Shown here piece after piece: positions 37,117-45,691 of a DNA stretch of 64,000 nt; positions within the stretch are counted from its first letter, which is position 1, and each line of letters starts with the position of its first letter. The DNA is from Acidobacteriota bacterium (lineage in GTDB: Bacteria; Acidobacteriota; Vicinamibacteria; Vicinamibacterales; SCN-69-37). The notes under the pieces were generated by a model. It worked only from the letters and a program-made list of their open reading frames with translations, was not told where the DNA came from and ran no database searches. The translations under genes were made by a program, and so were the position numbers. The stretch is from assembly GCA_020853395.1 (NCBI GenBank), contig JADYYY010000004.1, positions 62,001-126,000 on the forward strand, written 5' to 3'.

Positions 37117-38616
37117 ATGTCAGTCCGTCGTGGTTCGACGCTTGCGACCGGCGCCCTGGCGCTGGCCGCGGCACTCGTCGTGCCTTCGCCCGCGGCCGGT
37201 CAAGCAGCCGGCACCGGAGGCAGCACACCGCCGAAAGCCTTGACCGTCTACGTGCGCAACTGGACGCGCGTGGAGTCCTGGCGCTTCTTTCAACCGCCCG
37301 CCGGCACGGCGGCGGATCCCGACTACACGTTCGTCGCCAACCGTCTGCAGCTCGGCGCCGAACGGCACACCCGCCGGTACGACTTCGTCGCCGCGGCGCA
37401 GTACGTTCAGTTCGGGGGGCTGCCCGCGGACGCGGGGGCGCCGGCGCCGCTTGGACCGATGGGGACCGGCGCGCTCTATTACGCACAGGGTGGCCAAACG
37501 GCGGCGAGCCGGCACCTGTACCTGCGCTACCTCAACGTGCGGCTCAAGGATCTGTCGCCCGGCTGGTCCATCCAGGCGGGACGAATGGCGTACACGTCGG
37601 GCGCCGAGTCGCCGTCGGGCAACGCGAAGATCGAAGCCGTCAAACGCCAGCGCGTCGATTCGAAGCTGCTCGGCGAGTTCGAGTGGTCCCACTATCAGCG
37701 CGGATACGACGGCATCCGGACGGACGTCGATCGGAAGGGCTACCACGTGACGGCAGCGGTGATGCGGCCGACGCAGGGGGGCTTCGAAGACAACGCCGGC
37801 GTGCACATCCGTCGCGTCAACGTGGTGACGGGCACCGTCGCCGTCAAACCCGGTCCGCATCTCAGGCACAGCGATTGGGAAACGTTCGTCGTCCGATACG
37901 ACGACAGCCGCGCGGTCGCGGCGCGCCCCGACAACTCCGGCCAGGCGGCGTCCCAGGTGGACGCGCACATCACGACGCTCGGCACCATGCTCGTGGGGGC
38001 GTATCCGCTGTCGCCCGCGCGTCAAATGGACGTCCTCGTCTGGACGGCGTGGCAGACCGGCGACTGGTACGGCCAGGCTCATCGAGCCGGTGCCATCACG
38101 GTCGAAGGCGGCGTCCAGTGGACGAGCCCGCGGTGGAAGCCGTGGATCCGCGGCGGCTTCACGCACGCGACCGGTGACAAGGACGCGGCCGACGCGCGGC
38201 ACGGCACGTTCTTCCAGGTGCTGCCGACGGTGCGGAAGTACTCGCTGTCGGCGACCTACAGCGTCATGAACCTCAACGACGGCTTCGTGCAGATCCTCGC
38301 CACCCCGCGGCCCAACGTCTCGCTGCGGCTCGACGTCCACCGGTTGTCGCTCGCCACGGCCGCCGACCGCTGGTACTACGGCAGCGGCGCGACGCAGAAG
38401 GCCGGTACGGTCTTCGGCTATGCCGGCCGGCCATCGCGCGGGTTCACGGACCTCGGCACCGTGGCCGAGGGCGCCGTGGACTACCGGTTCAGCCCACGCT
38501 GGTCGGTCAACGGGTACTTCGGCGTGTTCAACGGCGGCGACGTCGTGAAGCAGAACTTCACGGGCGGCACCCGGCCGCTGACCTTCGGGTATCTCGAACA
38601 CGTCCTGCAGTTCTGA
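37117..38616 (+). CDS. outer-membrane porin (alginate-export/AlgE-like barrel) in nar operon
   Basis: A 499-residue barrel protein with a signal peptide (1-30). The repeated strand pattern, FVANRLQLGAERHTRRYDFVAAAQYVQ near the N-terminus, LKDLSPGWSIQAGRMAY, the DRWYYGSGATQ and FTDLGTVAEGAVDYRFSPRWSVNGYFGVFNGG closing segments and the terminal aromatic Phe match the alginate_exp porin family. The channel would span the outer membrane. It sits between two nitrate carriers in one operon, so a role in nitrate/nitrite passage is inferred. GGAGG lies 5 nt before the ATG. Confidence 0.83.
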   Translation: MSVRRGSTLATGALALAAALVVPSPAAGQAAGTGGSTPPKALTVYVRNWTRVESWRFFQPPAGTAADPDYTFVANRLQLGAERHTRRYDFVAAAQYVQFGGLPADAGAPAPLGPMGTGALYYAQGGQTAASRHLYLRYLNVRLKDLSPGWSIQAGRMAYTSGAESPSGNAKIEAVKRQRVDSKLLGEFEWSHYQRGYDGIRTDVDRKGYHVTAAVMRPTQGGFEDNAGVHIRRVNVVTGTVAVKPGPHLRHSDWETFVVRYDDSRAVAARPDNSGQAASQVDAHITTLGTMLVGAYPLSPARQMDVLVWTAWQTGDWYGQAHRAGAITVEGGVQWTSPRWKPWIRGGFTHATGDKDAADARHGTFFQVLPTVRKYSLSATYSVMNLNDGFVQILATPRPNVSLRLDVHRLSLATAADRWYYGSGATQKAGTVFGYAGRPSRGFTDLGTVAEGAVDYRFSPRWSVNGYFGVFNGGDVVKQNFTGGTRPLTFGYLEHVLQF

Positions 38617-38635
38617 CTGCACGAGAGGACACGCC

Positions 38636-40012
38636 ATGACTGCTCCCCAGCTTCTGAACCCGACCGAGTCTCCCGTCGAGGTCCACGCCCGAAACCGCAT
38701 CCTGACGCTCTCGACGGCCGCCTTCACGCTGATGTTCGCCGTGTGGCTCCAGTTCGGCGTGCTCGGCATTCCGATCCGGAAGGAGTTCGGCCTGTCGGAC
38801 GTGCAGCTCAGTTGGCTGGCGGCCGTCGCGATCCTCAACGGATCGGTGTGGAGGCTCGCGTTCGGCATCCTGACGGACAAGTTCGGCGGCCGGCGCGTGA
38901 TGGCGGCCCTGCTGCTGCTGACATCGATCCCGACCTACCTCGTCACCACGGCGACGAGCTTCACGCAACTTCTGGTCTACGCCTTCCTCTTGGGCCTGTC
39001 GGGCAACTCGTTCAACGTCGGCATCTCCTGGAACTCCGCCTGGTTCCCCAAGCATCGTCAGGGATTCGCGCTCGGCGTGTTCGGCGCGGGCAACGTGGGG
39101 GCGTCGGTCACGAAGCTCATCGGCCCGGCGCTCATCACGATGGTGCCGGTGGCGGGCGTGATGGGCGGGCTCGTGCCCGGAGGCTGGCGGTTCGTGCCGG
39201 TGCTCTACGCCGCCATGCTCGTCGTGATGGCCGCGCTGATCTGGTTCTTCACGCCCAGCCACGATCGCAAGCCGGGCGCCGGCCGGCCGCTTCACGAGCT
39301 GCTGCGGCCGCTGAGATTCGTGCGCGTGTGGCGCTTCAGCCTCTACTACGTGGTCGTGTTCGGCGCGTACGTGGCGCTGTCGGCCTGGCTGCCGAAGTAC
39401 TACGTCGACGTCTACGGCCTGCCGCTCGCGACGGCCGCGTTGCTGACGACGCTCTTCATCTTCCCGGCGAGCCTCCTGCGCCCGTTCGGCGGGTGGATGA
39501 GCGACCGGTTCGGCGCTCGGCGCGTGATGTACGGCGTCTTCTGGGTCATGACGCTGTCGCTCATCATGCTCGCTGCGCCGAGCGGGCACATCGTGCTGTA
39601 CGTGCCGCAGCAGTTCGAATCGGACGGCACCCGCGAGGTGATGCAGTTCCAGCTCGGCGTCGGATGGTTCACTGTGTTCGTGTTCCTGCTCGGCGTCGGC
39701 ATGGGCGTGGGCAAGGCCGCCGTCTACAAGCACATTCCCGAGTACTTCCCGAAGGACGTCGGGGCGGTTGGCGGTCTGGTCGGGCTGATCGGCGCGCTCG
39801 GCGGGTTCTTCCTGCCGCCGTTCTTCGCCTACAGCTACAGCCTCGCCGGGATTCCACAGACCACGTTCTTCATTCTGCTCGTGGTCACGGCCGCGTCGTT
39901 CATCTGGATGCACTGGACCGTCCTCGGCATCCTGCGCTCTGCGAGCCCGGAGCTGGAGCACAAGTTCGAGTCGCCGGGCGATCGGCTGGCGCCCGGCAGC
40001 CGGCCGGCGTAG
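38636..40012 (+). CDS. nitrate/nitrite transporter NarK type 2-like (MFS)
   Basis: A 458-residue twelve-helix carrier. The NNP signature is GLSGNSFNVGISWNSAWFP and RQGFALGVFGAGNVGAS; the second-half copy is GVGMGVGKAAVYKHIPEYFPKDVGAVGG. It is the second nitrate carrier of the operon and may handle the opposite direction or antiport. GAGAGG lies upstream of the ATG. The operon ends here; the next gene is convergent 38 bp away and no clear terminator is visible between them. Confidence 0.91.
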   Translation: MTAPQLLNPTESPVEVHARNRILTLSTAAFTLMFAVWLQFGVLGIPIRKEFGLSDVQLSWLAAVAILNGSVWRLAFGILTDKFGGRRVMAALLLLTSIPTYLVTTATSFTQLLVYAFLLGLSGNSFNVGISWNSAWFPKHRQGFALGVFGAGNVGASVTKLIGPALITMVPVAGVMGGLVPGGWRFVPVLYAAMLVVMAALIWFFTPSHDRKPGAGRPLHELLRPLRFVRVWRFSLYYVVVFGAYVALSAWLPKYYVDVYGLPLATAALLTTLFIFPASLLRPFGGWMSDRFGARRVMYGVFWVMTLSLIMLAAPSGHIVLYVPQQFESDGTREVMQFQLGVGWFTVFVFLLGVGMGVGKAAVYKHIPEYFPKDVGAVGGLVGLIGALGGFFLPPFFAYSYSLAGIPQTTFFILLVVTAASFIWMHWTVLGILRSASPELEHKFESPGDRLAPGSRPA

Positions 40013-40050
40013 TCGCGGTCTCGGCACGCGCGTCCTCGTCCGGCCCGCGA

Positions 40051-40401
40051 TCAGAACGTGCCGTCCGGGCCGTCCGGATCGCTCTCCATGACGCCGTCGA
40101 GGTACATCACGGAGCCCACGAGCCACAGCAGGGTGCCGAGACCGATCACGCCGAGCGTGGGCGCGACGAGCGGCGCGCGGTGGTCGAGCAGGATCAGTCC
40201 GACGTTCTCGTTCACGCCCGCGGTCAGGCAGGCGATCGAGTACGCGATCACGCCCACGACCGACAGCACGCATCCGCCGATGACGAGACGCTTGCCGCGC
40301 CTCATGCGCCGTTCCGCCTCGGCGTGCAGATCGGCCGTCGTGGACAGTCCCACGGCGACGAACGAGTCAGCCTGTGCATCGGTCTTGCCGAAAGCCGCCA
40401 T
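40051..40401 (-). CDS. small membrane protein, unknown
   Basis: A 116-residue protein with a soluble N-terminal helix (residues 1-35) and two membrane helices (about 38-60 and 78-103) joined by a loop with an Asp-His-Arg segment. No family recognised. GGAGG lies 8 nt before the ATG. It begins 30 bp after the stop of the TehA/SLAC1-type gene and is probably the last member of the kinase-regulator-channel unit. Confidence 0.65.
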   Translation of the reverse strand: MAAFGKTDAQADSFVAVGLSTTADLHAEAERRMRRGKRLVIGGCVLSVVGVIAYSIACLTAGVNENVGLILLDHRAPLVAPTLGVIGLGTLLWLVGSVMYLDGVMESDPDGPDGTF

Positions 40402-40431
40402 GTGTGTGCCTCCAGTCAGGAATCGAACCCG

Positions 40432-41580
40432 TTACAAGTCGATGGCCGGATACGCGCGGGCGCGCGGCATCGGATGCCGGCCGCGCTGCTTCAGCCCGAG
40501 CACCACGATGTAGACCATCCGCCCCGCGAACCCCAACGCCGTCAGCAACCACGCCGAAAGAGCCGCCACCACGAAGCCTCGCGCAATCCAGACCAGGAAC
40601 GGCGCGCCGAGGGCCGCCGACAGCCGGTACGTGCTCACCGCGTACATCCCGAGCGGAAACACCAGGCCCCAGTAGAGCGGGTCGTAGGCGACCGGCACGC
40701 GATGACGCAGGTGTCTCCAGATCCACAGCACGAGCAGCATCGGGATCCACCAGGTGGCGGTCGCCCAGAACATCACCGTCATCCCGAGGATGAAGGGACG
40801 GAGCGGGCCGACGAGCGCCGACCCTCGCGCCGCATCGGCGAGCATCGCGCCGGCGAGGGTCGAGATTGCGACGGCGCCCATGTTGATCCAGTAGGGCGGC
40901 ATCAGATCGCGCGGCGAGAACCCGAAGAACATGTAGCGGTAGAAGATCAGCGCGATGATCCAGAAGTACAGCATGCCGCCGCCCGCCCAGAACGAGAGCA
41001 GCACGAACAACTGGGTATCGCGGTCGATCGAGAGGCGGCCGTCGAGCGCGCAGCCGAGCGTCGCCACCGATTGGGTCGCCACGACCGCCAGCAGCCATCC
41101 GCCGTTGATGCCGTCGGCCAGGCCGGGCTTGTGCTCCCGAATCGTCAGCAGCGTGAACACGGTGTAGGTGCAGGCCGCCCAGAACACGACGGTCGCCCAC
41201 CACAGCACCGTCGCGACCGCGATGTTCCCGTGGAGCCGCACGGCCTGCATGCCGAGCATGCCGGTGGCCGCGACGAGCGTGAAGTAGCCGGGCGCACGCT
41301 GGTGACTCGCCCAGTCCTCGCGGACGCGCTCGGGATTGCGGACGACGCGCGCGAGGAACAGGACCCAGATCGCCGGGTAGGCGATCAGGTTGATTCGAGA
41401 GAGCAGCGTCGCGAACGCCTGCAGTCCGGACGCCCGGCACGCGATCGCCACGATGCCGGTCGCCATCACCAGCGCGAAATACGCCGGGTGCAGGTCGGCC
41501 AGGCGGGCGTCGAGATGGCTCCGGACGGCAATGCCGCGCGTCACGAGAGCAGCGTATCGCGCGCCCGGCGGCGCGAACAT
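40432..41580 (-). CDS. TDT/SLAC1-family (TehA-like) anion channel or transporter
   Basis: Up to 382 residues with ten predicted helices. LHPAYFALVMATGIVAIAC at the start and GWLLAVVATQSVATLGC and YDPLYWGLVFPLGMYAVSTYRLS are classic for the C4-dicarboxylate/TehA/SLAC1 family, in which five helix pairs form an anion pore. Family members pass tellurite-related anions, malate, sulfite, chloride or nitrate. Two starts are possible, ATG at 41580 and GTG at 41544; the latter is nearer the first helix, and neither has a strong Shine-Dalgarno. It is 65 bp behind the NarL-type regulator gene, so the anion may be nitrate or nitrite; this is inference. Confidence 0.85.
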   Translation of the reverse strand: MFAPPGARYAALVTRGIAVRSHLDARLADLHPAYFALVMATGIVAIACRASGLQAFATLLSRINLIAYPAIWVLFLARVVRNPERVREDWASHQRAPGYFTLVAATGMLGMQAVRLHGNIAVATVLWWATVVFWAACTYTVFTLLTIREHKPGLADGINGGWLLAVVATQSVATLGCALDGRLSIDRDTQLFVLLSFWAGGGMLYFWIIALIFYRYMFFGFSPRDLMPPYWINMGAVAISTLAGAMLADAARGSALVGPLRPFILGMTVMFWATATWWIPMLLVLWIWRHLRHRVPVAYDPLYWGLVFPLGMYAVSTYRLSAALGAPFLVWIARGFVVAALSAWLLTALGFAGRMVYIVVLGLKQRGRHPMPRARAYPAIDL

Positions 41581-41645
41581 CCGCGTTCGTCCGCCGCCAT
41601 CGTCGGAGGATCGGCGGCGTCGTGTCGGTGTCCGTCCTACACGCC

Positions 41646-42281
41646 CTACTTCACGAGCCGGTGCTCGAGCGCATAGCGCATGAGCTGGGCGTTGGAGGTC
41701 AGGCCCATCTTCTCGAGGATCCGCGTGCGGTAGGTGCTGACGGTCTTGACGCTCAGATCGAGCGTGGCCGCGATGTCGGAGACCGAGCGCGCCGCCGCGA
41801 GGAGCAGGAGCACCTCGTACTCGCGCGGAGACAGCAGCTCGTGGGGTGCGTCGGCGCCCGATCCTCCGATCGCCACGAAGTCCGCGATCTGTTCCGCCAC
41901 GTTCTCGCCGAGGTACCGCTTCCCCTGCAGCACGCTTCGAATCGCCCGCAGCAGCTCCTCGGGCGCCCGATCCTTGGTCAGGTAGGCCGAGACGCCGATC
42001 CGCAGCGCGCGCAGGATGAACTGCCGCTCCCCGTACATGCTGAGCACGACGATCGCGAGGCCGGGTTGCAGCCGCCTGAACTCGTCGACCCAGTCGAGGC
42101 TGTTGCGCTCGCCCAGCGCGATGTCGAGGACCAGCACCGACACCGGCGACGAGCGCAGGCGCTCGAGCACCTCCTCGCACGAGCTCGCCTCGTCGATCTC
42201 GGCGGTCGGGAACGCCTGGCTGACGATGCGGTGCAGGCCGGACCGCACGACCGGATGATCATCCGCCAGCAGGATGCGCAT
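41646..42281 (-). CDS. NarL/FixJ-type response regulator
   Basis: A 211-residue two-domain regulator: receiver domain 1-125 with acidic pocket Asp7/Asp8, phospho-acceptor Asp53 (VLVLDIALG) and Lys at YLTKDRAPEE; LuxR-type HTH 145-208 (LSPREYEVLLLLAAARSVSDIAATLDLSVKTVSTYRTRILEKMG). It overlaps the 3' end of the histidine kinase gene by 23 bp, so the two form a co-translated two-component pair. Target genes are not evident; the adjacent channel gene and the nar operon are candidates. Confidence 0.95.
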   Translation of the reverse strand: MRILLADDHPVVRSGLHRIVSQAFPTAEIDEASSCEEVLERLRSSPVSVLVLDIALGERNSLDWVDEFRRLQPGLAIVVLSMYGERQFILRALRIGVSAYLTKDRAPEELLRAIRSVLQGKRYLGENVAEQIADFVAIGGSGADAPHELLSPREYEVLLLLAAARSVSDIAATLDLSVKTVSTYRTRILEKMGLTSNAQLMRYALEHRLVK

Positions 42282-44061
42282 CGGCCCTCGCCATGGATGG
42301 TACCGGAACCGTCACGGTCAGCGTCGTGCCTTGTCCGGGCGCGCTCTGGATCGCCAGCACGCCGCTCACGAGCCGCGCGCGCTCCCGCATGCCGATGATC
42401 CCGAGCGATGTGGGGCTCTGGAGCGCCCCCGCGTCGGCCCCGATGCCATCGTCGTGGACCTCGAGGCGAAGGCCGCCGGGAATGGCGCACAGGCGCACAT
42501 CGGCCACCCGGGCGTGCGCGTGGCGCACGACGTTCGTCAAGGCCTCCTGCGCGATGCGAAACAGCGTGACGGCGATGGTCTCGTCGAGGTTCGCGGGAAC
42601 GCCGTCCGCCTCGATCTGGACGATGAGGTCGGTTCGGCTTTCGACTTCACGAGCCTGCCACTCCAGGGCGGGAATCAATCCCAGCTTGTCCAGGACGCCT
42701 GGACGCAGCTCCGACGAGATGCGGCGCACGAACTCGAGCGCGGTGGCGATCTGTTCGTTCATCGCCGCCACGCCGTCGCGGAGCTTCGTCGCGCAGGGCC
42801 GATCGCGCTCGTCGACGGGGCACGACGCGGTCAGGCCGACGAGGTCGAACTTCATGGAGGTCAGCAGTTGGCCGATCTGGTCGTGCAGCTCGCGGGAGAT
42901 TCTCGCCGCTTCGGCTTCACGTGCATCCTGGAGCGCGCCCGTCAGGCCACGGAGGGCCGCCTGCGCGTCGAGTGCTTCCTGATGCCGGCGGGCGAGCGAA
43001 TCGGCCATCGTGTTGAAGGCGCCGGCCAGCAGCGCCGACTCGTTGTGCCCGCGCGGCACCACGGCGCGCGCCGTGAGATCGCCGGCGCCGAAGAGCTGAG
43101 CCGTGCGGGCGAGCGACCGCAGCGCCCGCAAGAAGCCTACCTCCGCGGCCGCAAAGGCAGCGACAATCGTGACGAGCGTGAGCACCCCCAGGCCGACGAG
43201 CGTGCGATAGAACGCGGCGTTGGCGTCCTGGAGGACCTGTTCGTACGGAAGCGCGACGGCGACGAACAGCCCGGGCGCGCCGTCGAGCGGTGCAGCGACG
43301 ACGAACCGGTGCTCGCCGCCGATCGGGACGATCCGTCCATGCCCCGATTGCGCGATGTCCGCCGCGCCCTGGACGTCGAGCGCGCGCGCGCCGCCGCCGA
43401 TCTCGTCGCCGCCGTAGGCGAGCACGCGACCGGCCCGATCGGTGATCATCACCGAACCTCCATCCCGAGGTCCGCTCTCTCGGGCCACCGCCGACAGCCA
43501 ATCGAGATCGAGCCCCGTGAACGCCACGGAGGTGACGTGCCCGTCGCCGTCGCGCACCGCGTACGCGTGGTTCAGCGTCGGCCGGTCGAGAATGGGCGAA
43601 ATCGTGTAGGTGCCGGCTTCCACGCTGGTCGATTGGAGGGCGGCGGCGAATGCAGGGTTGTCGCGCCAGCTTCGGCGGCTCGCCAACGGGTAGGCACTCC
43701 GGATCACGGTGCCCTCGGGAGAGAGCACGCCGATGTTCGCGAGCTGCGGATGGCCGGCGAGCAGCGCCGGCAGGAAGTCCGGATCGCCGATGATCCTCGA
43801 CTGCGGCCCCTCGCGGGCCAGCCTCGTGCCGAGCCAGGCGAGCAGCTCCCGCGCGCCGCGAATCTGGTGCGCGTGCTCTCGGCTCGTCAGCCCCGCCAGG
43901 TGCAGCGCATCGCTCTCGGTTCGGGCGAGCGCCGCCTCACGCTCGTTCTCCGCGGCGTAGGCCGTGAAGAGCACCGCCGGCAGCGTCGCAAGACAGATCA
44001 GGAACAGCAGCTTGCCGCGAAGCGACCGGAACGGCCAGAGCGACCTCCGTGTCCGGCGCAT
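42259..44061 (-). CDS. membrane sensor histidine kinase (HisKA_3 / NarX-like class)
   Basis: A 600-residue kinase: membrane helix 16-36, a periplasmic PDC/Cache-type sensor (about 37-283), helix 284-305, HAMP (about 305-357), DHp with phospho-acceptor His393 in RISRELHDQIGQLL, and an HATPase domain with NVVRHAHA (N box), DDGIG and LGIIGMRERARLV (G boxes). Two Cys, 414 and 423, sit in the turn between DHp helices, an unusual place that could allow redox control. ATG at 44061 follows GGGGAG by 8 nt. The promoter at 44232-44274 has an ideal Crp/Fnr-type site, so the kinase seems to be part of the nitrate regulon. Confidence 0.93.
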   Translation of the reverse strand: MRRTRRSLWPFRSLRGKLLFLICLATLPAVLFTAYAAENEREAALARTESDALHLAGLTSREHAHQIRGARELLAWLGTRLAREGPQSRIIGDPDFLPALLAGHPQLANIGVLSPEGTVIRSAYPLASRRSWRDNPAFAAALQSTSVEAGTYTISPILDRPTLNHAYAVRDGDGHVTSVAFTGLDLDWLSAVARESGPRDGGSVMITDRAGRVLAYGGDEIGGGARALDVQGAADIAQSGHGRIVPIGGEHRFVVAAPLDGAPGLFVAVALPYEQVLQDANAAFYRTLVGLGVLTLVTIVAAFAAAEVGFLRALRSLARTAQLFGAGDLTARAVVPRGHNESALLAGAFNTMADSLARRHQEALDAQAALRGLTGALQDAREAEAARISRELHDQIGQLLTSMKFDLVGLTASCPVDERDRPCATKLRDGVAAMNEQIATALEFVRRISSELRPGVLDKLGLIPALEWQAREVESRTDLIVQIEADGVPANLDETIAVTLFRIAQEALTNVVRHAHARVADVRLCAIPGGLRLEVHDDGIGADAGALQSPTSLGIIGMRERARLVSGVLAIQSAPGQGTTLTVTVPVPSMARADAHPAGG

Positions 44062-44231
44062 GCGATCTCCCCTTCCGGCCCGAGCCTCGATGCGCCGATC
44101 CGACGACCACGCCTCGGTTCGGCGGCGCGGCTGGCCGCCCGCCGATGCCTGGCCGCGCGGCCCCGCGCGAGCGCCGCCGGCACGCCGGCACGCCGGCCGC
44201 ATCGCCGAAAGCGCGTGGCGCAGTCCCCGCC

Positions 44232-44274
44232 ATCATAGAGAACGACGTGTGCCGCCGCTATGATCGACGTCATA
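44232..44274 (-). promoter_or_regulatory. Crp/Fnr-type palindrome TATGAT-N4-GTCATA (site 5) and -10 of kinase operon
   Basis: TATGAT-cgac-GTCATA at 44259-44274 (one arm mismatch), centre 44266.5. On the minus strand TATGAT at 44232-44237 begins 29.5 bp from the centre, so the site is at -41.5 of a start near 44225. The -10 matches consensus in five of six bases. The leader to the kinase ATG is about 165 nt. Confidence 0.7.
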
Positions 44275-44331
44275 CGGGTGGAAGCGCGAGGCTCGTGCGC
44301 CTCGCGTTCGTCCGGCGGCGGACGCCGCCGC

Positions 44332-45210
44332 TCAGAAGAACTTCCGAGAGATGTTGAAGCCCAGGAACCAGTCGCCGTTCGTCCCCGCGCCGCGCGCCAT
44401 CGATCCGATCGTGCTCGCGATGCCGTTCGAGACGTTCAACTGGAAGGCGTGGCCGCCGACGACCTTCTCGATCGCGATGGACGCCTGGTGGTCGCCAGGG
44501 TCGTAGCCGGCGATCCGCGGCATCACCTCCGCCACGACGTACACGGTTCGCCGCAAACGGATCCGCGCCGCGATGCCCACGAAGGTCGTGTCGTTGTCGT
44601 CGACGACCTCGGCCGGCAAGCTGTTGGAGTTGTTCACCCACATCGGCGTGACGTAGACCATCGCCGCGCTGCCGAGGCGGCGCGAGACGATCGCGCCGAG
44701 CGCCGGACTGTAGCTGCCGCGGAAGTTGTTCGTGCCGTCGATGCTGCCGAAGACGGCGACGCTGACCGGGCGTCCATCACGCTCCTCTGCGACGCTCTGA
44801 TGCGTGAAGAGCTCGATCGTGCGGTCGTTCGTCCGGCGGAACCCGATCTGCGTGCCGCGGAAGATGCCGTAGCGGTACTCGAGGCCGATCTGCGCCGAGG
44901 AATCGATGCCGAGCGCGTCGGCGAACAGGCTGCCGACGCTGCCCTGGTTGAGCGGACGCGTGAAGCGGTGCGTGACGCGAAACGCGCTCGCATTCCGGGC
45001 CAGCCGCAGCGTCGTCGGCAGGTTGACGAGCGTGAAGTCCGGTTGCAGCGGCTGGAAGTCGAGGTCCGGATCGGATGCCGGGCCTGGTGCGGCCTGTGCA
45101 GCCGCAGGGGCCTGAGGCGACGGCGGATCGCCGGCAGGTGCGGCCGCGACGCGCGCCGACATGGCCACGACGGCGGCCGCGACGAGCGTCAGGAGCGGAA
45201 GACGACGCAT
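44332..45210 (-). CDS. DUF5777-type outer-membrane beta-barrel protein
   Basis: A 292-residue exported protein (signal peptide 1-23, Ala/Pro-rich linker to about 50) followed by alternating strands that end in GTNGDWFLGFNISRKFF, a barrel-closing terminal Phe. The blocks RVTHRFTRPLNQG, DSSAQIGLEYRYGIFRGTQIGFRR and SLPAEVVDDNDTTFVGIAARIRLRRTVYVVAEVMPRIAGY fit the DUF5777 barrel family, which usually travels with a small c-type cytochrome, as it does here. AAGGAG precedes the ATG; the upstream cytochrome gene ends 14 bp away, so they share a transcript. Confidence 0.8.
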   Translation of the reverse strand: MRRLPLLTLVAAAVVAMSARVAAAPAGDPPSPQAPAAAQAAPGPASDPDLDFQPLQPDFTLVNLPTTLRLARNASAFRVTHRFTRPLNQGSVGSLFADALGIDSSAQIGLEYRYGIFRGTQIGFRRTNDRTIELFTHQSVAEERDGRPVSVAVFGSIDGTNNFRGSYSPALGAIVSRRLGSAAMVYVTPMWVNNSNSLPAEVVDDNDTTFVGIAARIRLRRTVYVVAEVMPRIAGYDPGDHQASIAIEKVVGGHAFQLNVSNGIASTIGSMARGAGTNGDWFLGFNISRKFF

Positions 45211-45224
45211 CACGGGCTCCTTCA

Positions 45225-45674
45225 TCAGTTGTTGGCCGCGCCTTCGGCGATCCAGCGGCGAATGATCAGCATCTGTCCTTCGGTGAGGTACGGACCGCTG
45301 CCTCGAGGCATCCGCTGCCCGACGATGCCCGGAGCGCCCTCGAGCTTCTGCACGAGATAGCTGTTGTCGGGATCGCCCGGGACGACGCGGACGGCGCCGG
45401 GCTTCTCCGTGCTCGCCACGTCGATGAGCGCGTTGTACGCGGCGTTCCGTGTCAGGTTCAATCCAGCCGGCGGCGTCCGTCCCACATCCGTGTGACATTG
45501 CACGCACGCGGCTCGACCGGAGCTGTCGCTCGCTTCGAAGATCTCCGCCTGGATGCTGGCTAACGTCTTCGTCAGCGTGGGCGAGGGCCCCGCGATGTCC
45601 TCGAGCGTCTCGTCGCATCCCGTCGCGACGAGCGCCGCGCCCAGGACAGCGGTCGCCAGCGTCTTTCGCAGCAT
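45225..45674 (-). CDS. monoheme cytochrome c lipoprotein
   Basis: A 149-residue lipoprotein: lipobox VATGC with Cys20, then one heme motif CVQCH (Cys57-His61). GDPDNSYLVQKLEG and QRMPRGSGPYLTEGQMLIIRRWIAEGA are the blocks of the small cytochrome family found beside Planctomycete-type cytochromes; the Met in RMPRG is a likely second heme ligand. It would sit in the outer or inner membrane facing the periplasm. AAAGGAC lies before the ATG. It is between the cupredoxin and DUF5777 genes with gaps of 17 and 14 bp. Confidence 0.87.
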   Translation of the reverse strand: MLRKTLATAVLGAALVATGCDETLEDIAGPSPTLTKTLASIQAEIFEASDSSGRAACVQCHTDVGRTPPAGLNLTRNAAYNALIDVASTEKPGAVRVVPGDPDNSYLVQKLEGAPGIVGQRMPRGSGPYLTEGQMLIIRRWIAEGAANN

Positions 45675-45691
45675 CACGAGTCCTTTCGCCG

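Noticed and set aside
40413-40440. T-arm-like sequence on the minus strand (GGGTTCGATTCC), suggesting a tRNA or att site
   Set aside because: No acceptor, D or anticodon arms fit around it; the upstream bases are the end of the TDT gene. Probably chance.
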